This document shows, piece by piece, positions 7,505 to 17,100 of a stretch of 64,000 nucleotides of DNA. Where the stretch lies: contig NZ_MTQF01000001.1 in NCBI RefSeq assembly GCF_001975985.1, positions 580,943 through 644,942 of the forward strand, given 5' to 3'. This DNA is from [Flexibacter] sp. ATCC 35103. GTDB taxonomy: Bacteria; Bacteroidota; Bacteroidia; Flavobacteriales; Flavobacteriaceae. A model generated the notes under the pieces. The model had not been told where the DNA came from. It made no database searches and saw only the letters and a program-made list of their open reading frames with translations. The position numbers were made by a program, and so were the translations under genes. The number at the start of each line of letters is the position of its first letter. The first letter of the stretch is position 1.

Positions 7505-8245
7505 CTAATAAAGCATCTGAACTTCCTTGATTTCAAACTCTGAAATAGAATCATCTTCCAGTAAAATTTGAATTTTTCCAACGCTCGAAACGCCTTGAAT
7601 CATTCCCATAAAGTTTTGCCCGTCTGAGTCTGGATGAAGGTTTTTGAATGGCATTGGAACTCCTTTTTTAAATAAAGTATTAAAATATTCTTTCCAGAAA
7701 TCTGCCGAATTATTTTTCCAGGATTCAATTTTGTCTTGTATTTTTTCGACAATTAAAAAAGGCAAAGCATCTTTGTCAAAATCTTTTTTACAAATTGCTT
7801 TTAAAGATGTCGCAAGTGGCAAATGCTCATAATTTATCTGATTTACATTGAGCCCAATTCCGACAACTGACACGATCCTGCCATCACTTTTGATGGTATT
7901 TTCGATAAGTATGCCACCAATCTTTTTGTTGTATGACATAATGTCGTTAGGCCATTTTATACATAAATCAGGAATATTCAATGATTTTAAAGCATCGATT
8001 ACACTTAAGGAAACTATAATACTTAGATTAAAAACCTGTTCGTTATCATACAGAAAATCCTTTACCAAGACACTCATAATTAAGTTTTTACCTGATTCTG
8101 ACTGCCATTTAGAACCCATCTGTCCTTTTCCTTTTGTCTGATTTTCAGCAGTTACAACGGTAAAATTATCGAGTTCATCCTGACTTGCCAATGATTTAAG
8201 GAAGTCATTTGTAGAATCTATGGCATCGAGTTTGATTAGTTTCAT
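7505..8245 (-). CDS. birA: Biotin--[acetyl-CoA-carboxylase] ligase, monofunctional
   Basis: 246 residues. It activates biotin with ATP and attaches it to the biotin carrier protein of acetyl-CoA carboxylase and other carboxylases. Signatures are STND near the start, the biotinyl-AMP loop QTKGKGQMGSKW (a GRGRRGR-like motif with Lys in place of two Arg), KWPNDI, and KIGGILIE followed by GIGLNVN. The N-terminal DNA-binding domain of bifunctional BirA is absent, so no repressor role is expected. Divergent from rsfS with a 93-base spacer holding both promoters. Confidence 0.93.
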   Translation of the reverse strand: MKLIKLDAIDSTNDFLKSLASQDELDNFTVVTAENQTKGKGQMGSKWQSESGKNLIMSVLVKDFLYDNEQVFNLSIIVSLSVIDALKSLNIPDLCIKWPNDIMSYNKKIGGILIENTIKSDGRIVSVVGIGLNVNQINYEHLPLATSLKAICKKDFDKDALPFLIVEKIQDKIESWKNNSADFWKEYFNTLFKKGVPMPFKNLHPDSDGQNFMGMIQGVSSVGKIQILLEDDSISEFEIKEVQMLY

Positions 8246-8287
8246 TAAAGTAATTTAATTAACTTAATTTAATATTTTGTTAAGGTT

Positions 8288-8322
8288 CAAAAATAATCAC
8301 AAAATTTGGTAACTTTACAAAA
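8288..8322 (-). promoter_or_regulatory. Candidate birA promoter
   Basis: Minus-strand TATTTTTG (8288-8295) fits TAnnTTTG, with TTTTG (8318-8322) 22 bases upstream. It overlaps the TAACTTTA (8310-8317) that may serve rsfS on the other strand. Confidence 0.45.
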
Positions 8323-8338
8323 TCATATAAAATAATTC

Positions 8339-8710
8339 ATGGCGAAAAAGACTATTAATAATGATGTTCTATTGGCGAACATAATCAAAGGGATTGAAGA
8401 AGTAAAAGGAAATGATATCGATATTCTTGATTTACGAGATATAGATACGGCAGTTTGTGACTATTTTGTCATTTGTAACGGAAACTCAAATACCCAAGTT
8501 AACGCCATTGTAAACTCAATACAAAAAACAGTATCTAAAGACTTAAAAGATAAACCGTGGCACGTAGAAGGAACCGATAATGCAGAATGGGTTCTTATGG
8601 ATTATGTGCACATCGTTGTACATGTTTTCCAGAAACACATTCGTGAATACTACAATATCGAGAGCCTTTGGGGTGACGCCAAAATAACTACAATCGAAAA
8701 CAAATACTAA
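8339..8710 (+). CDS. rsfS: Ribosome silencing factor RsfS
   Basis: 123 residues of the Iojap/RsfS family, full length. RsfS binds ribosomal protein uL14 on the 50S subunit and blocks joining of subunits when nutrients are scarce. Family hallmarks are IDILDLRDIDTAVCDYFVICNGNSNTQVNAI, the KPWHVEG stretch and WVLMDYVHIVVHVF. It sits 15 bases before ftsH in one unit, the usual flavobacterial order. Confidence 0.95.
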   Translation: MAKKTINNDVLLANIIKGIEEVKGNDIDILDLRDIDTAVCDYFVICNGNSNTQVNAIVNSIQKTVSKDLKDKPWHVEGTDNAEWVLMDYVHIVVHVFQKHIREYYNIESLWGDAKITTIENKY

Positions 8711-8725
8711 AAGAAACTTTCTCTA

Positions 8726-10651
8726 ATGGCTAAAGATAATAATCCAAATCCGAGTAAATTTAAAATAAGTCCTTGGTTAATATACACCGCAATACTTCTA
8801 GTTTTTTTATTTATAAGTTTTGCAACCGGAGGATCTAACTTAAGCGAACCAGCTCAATTAACCTCTTCTAAATTTAATGTTTTATTAGAAAAAGGTCAGA
8901 TTGAAAAAGTTATTGTTTACAATAAAGCTGAAGCTGAGGTATATTTAAATGCTGCTGCGCTTAAAGATGCAGCTAATAAAAAAGTAGCTAAAGATATATT
9001 CGAAAGACCAAATAAAGGTCCTCACTATACTTTGGAAATAGGTAACGACCAGATTTTTCAAACTAAATTAGAAAAAGCAGTTGGCGAAGGCAAACTGAAA
9101 GATTTTAATTTTCTTCAAAAAAATAACTGGAGCGATATTCTAATTAGCTTACTTCCTATCATCATCATTATTGGTGTTTGGATTTTTATTATGCGTAAAA
9201 TGTCAGGTGGCGCTGGTGGCGGTGGCGGACAAATTTTTAACATTGGAAAATCTAAAGCTAAATTGTTTGATGAGAAAACTGACATCAAAACTACATTTAA
9301 AGATGTTGCAGGTTTAGAAGGTGCTAAAGAAGAAATACAAGAAATTGTAGAATTCCTTAAAAATCCTGAAAAATATACCAACTTAGGAGGTAAAATCCCT
9401 AAAGGTGCATTACTTGTAGGACCTCCGGGAACTGGTAAAACCTTATTGGCAAAAGCAGTTGCAGGAGAAGCTCAGGTACCTTTTTTCTCGCTATCAGGTT
9501 CTGATTTCGTAGAAATGTTCGTAGGAGTTGGTGCTTCACGTGTTCGTGACTTATTTAAACAAGCAAAAGAAAAATCTCCTGCTATTATCTTCATCGACGA
9601 GATTGATGCTGTTGGTAGAGCAAGAGGAAAAAGCAATATGTCAGGCGGAAACGACGAAAGAGAAAACACATTGAACCAATTACTGACAGAAATGGATGGT
9701 TTTGGTACAAACTCAAACGTAATCGTTTTGGCTGCAACCAACAGAGCTGATGTTCTTGATAAAGCTTTAATGCGTGCGGGTCGTTTTGACAGACAAATTT
9801 TTGTTGACTTACCAGACATTCGCGAAAGAGCTGAAATCTTCAAAGTTCACTTAGCTCCTATTAAAAAAGTAGAAGGTCTTGACCTTGATTTCTTAGCAAA
9901 ACAAACTCCGGGATTCTCTGGTGCTGATATTGCAAATGTTTGTAACGAAGCTGCCTTAATTGCTGCCCGTAACAACAAAACTGCTGTAGACAGACAAGAT
10001 TTCTTAGATGCTGTTGACAGAATCATTGGTGGTCTTGAAAAGAAAAATAAAATCATTACTCCAGAAGAAAAAAGAGCAATCGCTATTCACGAAGCTGGTC
10101 ACGCAACTGTAAGCTGGATGTTAGAGCACGCTGCACCACTTATAAAAGTAACTATTGTACCTCGAGGACAAAGTTTAGGAGCTGCATGGTACTTACCAGA
10201 AGAAAGACAAATCGTAAGAACAGATCAAATGTTAGACGAAATGTGTGCAACTATGGGCGGAAGAGCTGCTGAAAAGGTAACTTTTGACAGAATTTCGACT
10301 GGTGCATTAAGCGATTTAGAAAAAGTGACACGTCAGGCTCGTGCAATGGTAACAATTTACGGTTTGAATGAAAAAATTGGAAATGTTACGTATTACGATT
10401 CAACAGGACAAAGTGAATACAATTTCTCTAAACCATATTCTGACGAAACTGCTAAAGTAATTGACAAAGAAATTTCAGAATTAATTGAAGGTCAATACCA
10501 AAGAGCTATTCATATTCTTGAAGAAAACAAAGACAAGCTAAATCAATTAGCTGACATATTAATTGAAAAAGAAGTTATTTTTAAAGATGACTTGGAAACT
10601 ATTTTCGGAAAACGAACTTTTGATAAAAATTTAGAAGAAGTGGTTTCGTAA
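8726..10651 (+). CDS. ftsH: ATP-dependent zinc metalloprotease FtsH
   Basis: 641 residues, normal length. It is a membrane-anchored AAA+ protease that degrades misfolded membrane proteins and regulatory proteins. Order: transmembrane helix at about 18-36, periplasmic domain, second helix at about 138-158, Gly-rich linker, AAA+ domain with Walker A GPPGTGKT (232-239), Walker B IIFIDEIDAVG and the SRH NRADVLDKALMRAGRFDRQ, then the M41 peptidase domain with the zinc site HEAGH (455-459). Co-transcribed with rsfS and closed by the terminator at 10679-10720. Confidence 0.98.
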   Translation: MAKDNNPNPSKFKISPWLIYTAILLVFLFISFATGGSNLSEPAQLTSSKFNVLLEKGQIEKVIVYNKAEAEVYLNAAALKDAANKKVAKDIFERPNKGPHYTLEIGNDQIFQTKLEKAVGEGKLKDFNFLQKNNWSDILISLLPIIIIIGVWIFIMRKMSGGAGGGGGQIFNIGKSKAKLFDEKTDIKTTFKDVAGLEGAKEEIQEIVEFLKNPEKYTNLGGKIPKGALLVGPPGTGKTLLAKAVAGEAQVPFFSLSGSDFVEMFVGVGASRVRDLFKQAKEKSPAIIFIDEIDAVGRARGKSNMSGGNDERENTLNQLLTEMDGFGTNSNVIVLAATNRADVLDKALMRAGRFDRQIFVDLPDIRERAEIFKVHLAPIKKVEGLDLDFLAKQTPGFSGADIANVCNEAALIAARNNKTAVDRQDFLDAVDRIIGGLEKKNKIITPEEKRAIAIHEAGHATVSWMLEHAAPLIKVTIVPRGQSLGAAWYLPEERQIVRTDQMLDEMCATMGGRAAEKVTFDRISTGALSDLEKVTRQARAMVTIYGLNEKIGNVTYYDSTGQSEYNFSKPYSDETAKVIDKEISELIEGQYQRAIHILEENKDKLNQLADILIEKEVIFKDDLETIFGKRTFDKNLEEVVS

Positions 10652-10678
10652 ATATTCAATAAATATGTAATATTTTTT

Positions 10679-10720
10679 AAAATCTTAATTCAAAATAGCC
10701 TTTTGAATTAAGATTTTTTT
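10679..10720 (+). terminator. Terminator after ftsH
   Basis: AATCTTAATTCAAAA / TTTTGAATTAAGATT, a 15-bp perfect stem with a five-base loop and a T-run. The T-run runs straight into the next -7 element (10720-10727). Confidence 0.9.
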
Positions 10721-10727
10721 ATCTTTG
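10720..10727 (+). promoter_or_regulatory. Candidate -7 element for the LUD-cdsA-psd operon
   Basis: TATCTTTG, 38 bases before the ATG at 10766. It begins on the last T of the ftsH terminator, so terminator and promoter abut. The nearest TTG (10703-10705) is only 14 bases away, shorter than usual. Confidence 0.5.
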
Positions 10728-10765
10728 AACGTTTTCAATTAACATGTAAAGTATTTCATATAAAA

Positions 10766-11371
10766 ATGAATTTTTTCAAAAAAATATTTGGTTCAAGCGA
10801 CACCTCTTCTGATGAAGAAAATGAAAGCGAGTATGGAGGGAATCACGCTCCGGACAGTCATTTATCTATAGATGAAAGATTCATTTTCAATTTCAAGAAA
10901 AATGGCGGTAAATTTTTGTATTGTGAAAACAAACAAGAAGTTGCAGAGCAATTTGAAAATATCTTAGAAGAAAATGACTGGTTCGAAAATGAAGTTTTAT
11001 GTTATGAACCAGCTTTGTTTAGTTTATTAGAAGAAAATAAACTAACATATATTTCCCCTAGAAATCCTAAATTTTTACTGGCCACTTGCGAAAACCTAAT
11101 TGCTGATGAAGGTTCTATCTTATTTTCATCAAAACAAATCAGGCAAGATAAACCAAACGAATTACCTGCAAATATTGTAATTATTGCTACGACAAGTCAA
11201 TTGCAATTGATTAAAAGTGACGGCCTGAGCGCTATCAAAAGAAAATACGAAAGGGACTACCCTACTAATATTACCACCATAAAATATTTCGAAAAAGCAA
11301 AAGAGGAGGATTTTACACAATACGGAAGTGTTGCCAAAAATTTATATTTATTGCTCCTAGAAGATCTTTAA
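10766..11371 (+). CDS. LUD-domain protein (LutC/YkgG-like)
   Basis: 201 residues. The N-terminus is an acidic low-complexity stretch (SSDTSSDEENESEYGG); the remainder fits the LUD fold, with the strand-rich core NLIADEGSILFSSKQIRQDKPNELPANIVIIATTSQLQLI corresponding to the conserved region of LutC-type lactate utilisation proteins. No LutA or LutB partner is nearby. Instead it is the first gene of a unit with cdsA one base downstream, a linkage common in Flavobacteriia, so a lactate role should not be assumed. Cytoplasmic. Confidence 0.78.
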   Translation: MNFFKKIFGSSDTSSDEENESEYGGNHAPDSHLSIDERFIFNFKKNGGKFLYCENKQEVAEQFENILEENDWFENEVLCYEPALFSLLEENKLTYISPRNPKFLLATCENLIADEGSILFSSKQIRQDKPNELPANIVIIATTSQLQLIKSDGLSAIKRKYERDYPTNITTIKYFEKAKEEDFTQYGSVAKNLYLLLLEDL

Positions 11372-11372
11372 G

Positions 11373-12260
11373 ATGAATGAAACACTTAAGAGAACCATTT
11401 CTGGTGCTGTTTATATCGCTTTACTATTAACTTCAATTTTGTTTTCTACAGAAAGCTTTATTATCCTTTTTGGTGTTTTTCTAGTGATTGCAACTTATGA
11501 ATTTTCTAACTTGGCAGGAATCAATAAAGTTCTTTCTATTTTATTTGTTTCTTTATTTTATTCTACCGTTTCCTTGATTAGTTTTTACAGGATCGAAACC
11601 GAAAATTATCTTAATAAATTTTTAAAAGATAATATTGTATTTACTGTCGATACAGATCGATTATTTAGCATATTACTTATTATTACTTTATTTGTATCTA
11701 TAAAATGTATTTTCTTTTTATTTGATGATACACAAACTATAAGCAGAGTATCTAAATACATTTATCTGATAGGATATATTATGCTTCCTTTTCTTTTTAT
11801 CACTAAAATTTCTTTTGGTATAAAAGATTATAACCCAAAAATTATTATTGGCTTATTCATTTTAATCTGGACCAATGATACATTTGCCTATCTAGTTGGT
11901 AAATCGATTGGAAAACATAAGTTATTTGAACGCATTTCTCCTAAAAAAACAATAGAAGGATTTCTTGGCGGAGTCGTTTTTGCTGCTTTAGCAGGATTTT
12001 TAATTTCGAAATTTTATATTCAGCCAAATCCGGATTTCAGCAGCAAATCAATTTTAATCTGGACAATAATTGCTTTGATTGTAAGCATTTTTGGAACTAT
12101 TGGAGATTTGATTGAATCAAAATTCAAAAGGATTGCCGGCGTAAAAGACAGCGGCGCAATAATGCCTGGTCACGGAGGTGTATTAGATCGATTAGATAGT
12201 GTTATATTTGTAGCACCAATTATATTTTTATTTTATCAAATTTTATATTATGTTTCATAA
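11373..12260 (+). CDS. cdsA: Phosphatidate cytidylyltransferase
   Basis: 295 residues with about eight hydrophobic segments. It makes CDP-diacylglycerol from phosphatidate and CTP, the precursor of all phospholipids, in the inner membrane. The family signature is near the C-terminus: KDSGAIMPGHGGVLDRLDS, with the catalytic aspartates. The upstream stretch ISPKKTIEGFLGG is also typical. It starts one base after the LUD gene and overlaps psd by 11 bases, so the three are translated together. Confidence 0.96.
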   Translation: MNETLKRTISGAVYIALLLTSILFSTESFIILFGVFLVIATYEFSNLAGINKVLSILFVSLFYSTVSLISFYRIETENYLNKFLKDNIVFTVDTDRLFSILLIITLFVSIKCIFFLFDDTQTISRVSKYIYLIGYIMLPFLFITKISFGIKDYNPKIIIGLFILIWTNDTFAYLVGKSIGKHKLFERISPKKTIEGFLGGVVFAALAGFLISKFYIQPNPDFSSKSILIWTIIALIVSIFGTIGDLIESKFKRIAGVKDSGAIMPGHGGVLDRLDSVIFVAPIIFLFYQILYYVS

Positions 12261-12903
12261 AGAAGGAGGCCCATCCATTTTATTAGGTACTGTTTTTGCA
12301 GTAGCTGTACTTTTAATTGCTGACAAATTCATTGATATTACATGGCTAAGAATGCTTGTTCAGATTGCCGGCGTAATAGTTTTGATTATTATTTTACAAT
12401 TTTTTAGAAACCCTAAAAGAATTGCAATTAGAAACAGCGATCAGATTCTTGCTCCCGTTGATGGAAAAGTTGTAGTTATCGAAGAAGTTTATGAAGGAGA
12501 ATATTTTAAAGATAAACGTTTACAGGTTTCTATCTTTATGTCTCCAATAAATGTTCACGTAACTCGTTATGCTATGGACGGAATTATAAAATTCAGCAAA
12601 TACCATCCTGGTAAATTTTTAGTAGCCTGGCATCCAAAAGCAAGCGAAGAAAATGAAAGAACCACTGTGGTAATCGAAAATGAAACTTTTGGACAAATAT
12701 TATACAGGCAAATTGCAGGTGCATTAGCACGAAGAATTGTAAATTATGCTCAGGAAGGCATGCAAGTTGTACAAGGTACAGATGCAGGTTTTATAAAATT
12801 TGGTTCAAGAGTAGATTTATTTTTACCTTTAGGTACACCTATTAATGTGGTATTAAACCAAAAAGCAATTGGCGGAAAAACTATTATTGCTACAAAAGCT
12901 TAA
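12250..12903 (+). CDS. psd: Phosphatidylserine decarboxylase, short archaetidylserine-type
   Basis: 217 residues, the short class of Psd. It decarboxylates phosphatidylserine to phosphatidylethanolamine at the inner membrane. The proenzyme cleavage site is visible as FIKFGSRVDLFLP, cut between Gly185 and Ser186 so that Ser186 becomes the pyruvoyl group. Two hydrophobic N-terminal segments anchor it, and the PVDGKVV and FMSPINVHVTR motifs are conserved. Overlaps cdsA by 11 bases and the next gene by one base. No pssA is in the window. Confidence 0.95.
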   Translation: MFHKEGGPSILLGTVFAVAVLLIADKFIDITWLRMLVQIAGVIVLIIILQFFRNPKRIAIRNSDQILAPVDGKVVVIEEVYEGEYFKDKRLQVSIFMSPINVHVTRYAMDGIIKFSKYHPGKFLVAWHPKASEENERTTVVIENETFGQILYRQIAGALARRIVNYAQEGMQVVQGTDAGFIKFGSRVDLFLPLGTPINVVLNQKAIGGKTIIATKA

Positions 12904-13172
12904 TGATAGAAAAGGATTTAGATACTCGTTTTTCTGAGGCTGTAGAAACTGCATTAAAAATGACTCAGGCCTCACTGCCACAAGATGTGCAGTTACGCCT
13001 TTATGCCTATTACAAACAGGCAACTTTTGGAACTGCAGTCTACAATCAATCTGAAAATTTTGATTTAAGAGATGCTTTCAAAACAAATGCATGGATGCAA
13101 ATTAGCCATATATCGATCGATGAAGCTAAAGAAAGCTATATTGAAATCATAAATTCACTAACAACAAAATAA
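12903..13172 (+). CDS. Acyl-CoA-binding protein
   Basis: 89 residues, the full size of the ACBP four-helix domain. The key stretch LRLYAYYKQATFGTA and the following KTNAWMQI match the ligand-binding Tyr, Lys and Trp positions of the family. It binds long-chain acyl-CoA in the cytoplasm and could supply acyl chains for the phospholipid enzymes next to it. The start codon overlaps the psd stop (TAATG), so it is translationally coupled. Bacterial ACBP is less widespread than the eukaryotic protein but frequent in Flavobacteriia. Confidence 0.9.
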   Translation: MIEKDLDTRFSEAVETALKMTQASLPQDVQLRLYAYYKQATFGTAVYNQSENFDLRDAFKTNAWMQISHISIDEAKESYIEIINSLTTK

Positions 13173-13180
13173 CTAACACT

Positions 13181-13975
13181 ATGAAGAAAAACATTGTTCA
13201 TTTCAGCATTTTGGCTTCATTTTCACTATTATTTTCTTGTAATGATAACAAGCTCACCGAAGTTGTAGAAGTTCCTTTACCAACCAAAGAAGAAAAGATA
13301 ACGATAGGATCACCAAATGATGTCAAAGCAGATCCTGGTTCTTTTGAGATGACAAAGTTATCGTACTCTTATGATGGTTTAGCACCTGCAATTAGAACAC
13401 TTACTTTAGAAACACATTATTCTAAACACTATTTAACGTATACAAACAATTTTAATAAAGAAATTGTAAATACTGAATTTGAAAATATGCCTATTGAAGA
13501 TATCCTTAAAAAAATGGATCTCAGCAATGCAAAACTTCGTCAGAACGCTGGTGGCTATTATAATCATACTTTGTATTTCAATATTTTAACTCCTAAACAA
13601 GAAACTCCAAAAGATACTTTGGCAGGTTCTATCAATAAAGAGTTTGGTTCTTTTGCTAACCTTACAAATCAATTTAAGGGTCAGGCTACAAAGCAATTTG
13701 GTTCTGGATGGGTTTGGCTGGTTGTAGATAAAACAGGTAAACTACAGGTAACAACTACTGACAATCAAGATAATCCTTTAATGAAAAATGCCTTAATTCC
13801 CGGAACGCCAATTCTAGGAATCGATTTATGGGAACATGCATATTATCTGGATTACCAAAATAGAAAAGGAAGTTATATTGATGCTTTTTACGAACATATT
13901 AATTGGGAAAAAGTAAACGAAAATTACATAGAGGCTTTAAAGAAAGTCAAAAAAGTATATTTAAAGAGAAGCTGA
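13181..13975 (+). CDS. Lipoprotein superoxide dismutase, Mn-type
   Basis: 264 residues. The N-terminus is a lipoprotein signal (ILASFSLLFSC, Cys20), unusual because most Fe/Mn dismutases are cytosolic. All four metal ligands are present: H79 (LETHYSKH), H129 (YYNHT), D215 and H219 (DLWEHAYY). The outer-sphere Gln is Q196 (TTTDNQDNPL) with Gly in the AGGYYNH motif, the arrangement of manganese rather than iron enzymes. It disproportionates superoxide and should act outside the inner membrane. It follows ACBP by eight bases and ends the operon with a strong terminator. Confidence 0.93.
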   Translation: MKKNIVHFSILASFSLLFSCNDNKLTEVVEVPLPTKEEKITIGSPNDVKADPGSFEMTKLSYSYDGLAPAIRTLTLETHYSKHYLTYTNNFNKEIVNTEFENMPIEDILKKMDLSNAKLRQNAGGYYNHTLYFNILTPKQETPKDTLAGSINKEFGSFANLTNQFKGQATKQFGSGWVWLVVDKTGKLQVTTTDNQDNPLMKNALIPGTPILGIDLWEHAYYLDYQNRKGSYIDAFYEHINWEKVNENYIEALKKVKKVYLKRS

Positions 13976-14000
13976 TACAAAACAAGTATCAGCTTTTTTT
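13969..14000 (+). terminator. Terminator of the LUD-to-SOD operon
   Basis: AGCTGATAC / GTATCAGCT stem with an eight-T run; the stop codon of the SOD gene lies within the left arm. Confidence 0.88.
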
Positions 14001-14086
14001 TGCTAAAGTTGCAAAAAATCATCATTATTAAACAAGCCATTATATTTTTATTTTCGTAATAAAAATCATACATTACAATTATTATA

Positions 14087-14127
14087 TAAACACACAAAAT
14101 TTTCTTTTCTAAAAATTTATGTGTTTA
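14087..14127. promoter_or_regulatory. Imperfect 17-bp inverted repeat before the HTCS gene
   Basis: Arms 14087-14103 and 14111-14127 pair at 15 of 17 positions around a seven-base spacer (outer arms TAAACACA/TGTGTTTA). There is no T-run, so it is more likely an operator or 5' UTR hairpin than a terminator. It ends 18 bases before the TTG start. Confidence 0.55.
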
Positions 14128-14145
14128 GTAAAATTGTAAAAAGCT

Positions 14146-17100
14146 TTGAAAACTAAAATTCTTCTCCTCTCATTTGTGATTCTTTTACTATTAGGATGCA
14201 AAAACAAAGAGAAATCTTTACCCGATTATTCGCTGGTAAATAAATCCCCGCAAAAGATACATTCTAATCCTTTTCTAGAATTTGATGTAAACGCAACTGC
14301 TGAATATTCATCTGAACAATTAGACAATGCAAATGGATTATCAAACAGTTCTGTAAATACTATTTTTCAGGATTCAGAAAATTTACTCTGGATTGGAACC
14401 TGGGATGGTTTAAACCGATATGATGGAAGTGATTTCAAAATATTCAGACCAGAATTAAATAATAAAAACAGCTTAACAAATCAGGTTATTGCTAAAATAG
14501 CAGAAGATGATGAAAACCAAATTTGGATCGTAACAATTCACGGAATAAATCGATACAATAAAAAAACAAATACGTTTAAGCAATATTATTTTGGAAGGGA
14601 AAATACTCCTCCCCTATCCGAATCTGAATTTAATATCGCTCTTAACTCTTCTAAAAAAGTATTTTGTGCTGTAAAAGATTGGGGAATTGGTTATTTTGAT
14701 GGAAATAAATTTCAATTACTAAACTCGAATAAAATACCCAGCAAAGCTGTCGTTAAAATGGAATTCACGCAAACTGGTGATTTACTGGTTTTATTCGAAA
14801 ATAATGAACTCTACGCTTTAAATTTTGAAAATGATAAAAAAGAAAAGAACAAAATTTCGTCTGTAAAATTGATTTCAGGCAAAATAAAATCATTTGAAAT
14901 AATATCAAACCAAAAATTATTTGTTGTATCAATAACTGAAAATGCACATTTATATTCATCAGAAAACTATCAAATTGAAATATCGCTTAAAGAAAATGTA
15001 GAAAAAATTATTGGTAAATTTCCTGAAGGTATTGTAGCCTTAAATAAAACCGGCTATTTTATAATTGATTCTAAAGCGAATATCATAAATAACAATTGGC
15101 TTAAACATTTAAACCATCATAAAACAACCACATTAATTGCAGGAAACGAAAACATTATCTGGACTGGAACTGATGGTGATGGAATTTTTAAAATAAGTCA
15201 ACATCAAAAAACATTTAACTTAATCTCTAAAACTCAGGTTCCAGAATTGAATGGCGCGATTGTCAGATCGTTTTTAGAGGCAAAAGACAACTCTTTTTGG
15301 ATTGGCACTAAAGGAAAAGGTTTGTTTAGATTTTCTCCAAAATTTTATCTCAGTCGTGAAAAATTATTAGAATATAAAAATTTTAATGAAAGTAACAGTA
15401 TTGTCAATAATGCTGTTTACTCATTGTGCGAAGGGCAAAGTAACTTGATTTTTATTGGTACAGACGGAAATGGCATAACCGTTTTTGATTTAGAAAAATC
15501 AGAAATAATTAGTTGGGCAACAATTATTGGGAGTGAAAATTGTGATGTTTTTAAATCGGTTTATTCTATTTATCAGGATAAAAATGGATTCATCTGGATT
15601 GGCACTAATGGTTACGGCATGATTAAGTGCAAGATTAACCGTTCAGGAGAAAAATTAAAAATCACTGAATTCAAAAAATATCTCACTACTAATAAAACAA
15701 ATACATTAAGCAGCAATAATGTTTTTACAATTATTCCTAAAAATGAAAATCAATTGTGGATTGGTACACGATTGGGCGGATTAAATTTATTTGATAAAAA
15801 AACCGAGTCTTTCAGTACTTATAAAAATATTGAAAATGACCCGGAAAGCTTGTCAAACAATGATATTTTATGTTTAAAAACTGATGCTAAAAACAGACTT
15901 TGGGTTGGAACAAGCTTTGGCTTAAATCTACTGAAAAACATACATAAGGACGGACGGGCTGTATTCAAAAAATATACAACTGTTGATGGCCTTTCCAATA
16001 ATACGATACACGGAATAATTTCTGATCAAAAAAATAATCTTTGGTTAAGTACTAATTTTGGTCTTTCGAAATTTAATTTAAGTGAATCGAAATTTACTAA
16101 TTATACCAAAAATGACGGTCTTCAAAATAATGAATTTGCTGATGGGGCATTTTACAAAAATTTAAAATCTGAATTTATTTTTATGGGCGGAATAAAAGGT
16201 TTTAATTATTTTCTGCCACAAAAAATAAAAGAATCTACCATAATTCCCGATCTTTTTATTGATGAAATTAGTGGTCAGAACCAACCAATTCCTTATTATC
16301 AGGGATTAGTAATAAGACCTGATTCTAATACTTATCCTTCGATTGTTTTAAACCACAATCAGAACTTTTTTGACATCAAGCTGAGCGCTTTAACCTATAT
16401 CAATACCGAAAAATGCCAATATGCTTATCAATTAATGAATTTTGATAAAAGCTGGAATACTATTAATAACCGACGAATTATTTCTTTTACAAATGTGCCT
16501 AAAGGAAATTATTCTTTATGGATAAAATGGTCGAATAGTGATGGCGTCTGGAGTAAACCCGTTCATGCTATTGATATTTGTGTTAAACCAGTATTCTGGC
16601 AATCAAATCTTGCTTTTATAATTTATTCTTTGTTGTTCTTAAGTTTTGCATTATTTGTACTTAGCTATTACAAAAAACGTCAATCGCTGACCCAGAATAT
16701 TCTTTTTAGACAAAGAGAAAAAGAGCTTCATGAAAACAGACTTACCTTTTTTACCGATATTGCCCATGAATTTCAAACACCGCTAACATTAATTGTTGGA
16801 CCTATTCAGAAACTTTCTGAAGCAACAAACCTCAACGAAAAAAATCAGAAGTTCATACAAATGATTCAACGAAATTCTTCTCGTTTATTATTCTTAACCC
16901 AACAATTACTTGAATTTAGAAAAGCTGAATATGATTATCTGGAAGTAACGGTGAAAAAATTTGATTTGGTCAATCTAATCGAACAAATTGCCGAATTGTT
17001 TGATGAATGGGCTTTAGATAAGAATATAGAATATAACCTCAACATCCCTCCTTCTTTACCGGGATGGTTTGACAAGGATAAGATTGAAAAAATAGTATTT

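Noticed and set aside
10766..11371. Lactate utilisation function for the LUD gene
   Set aside because: No LutA or LutB genes nearby; the context is phospholipid synthesis.
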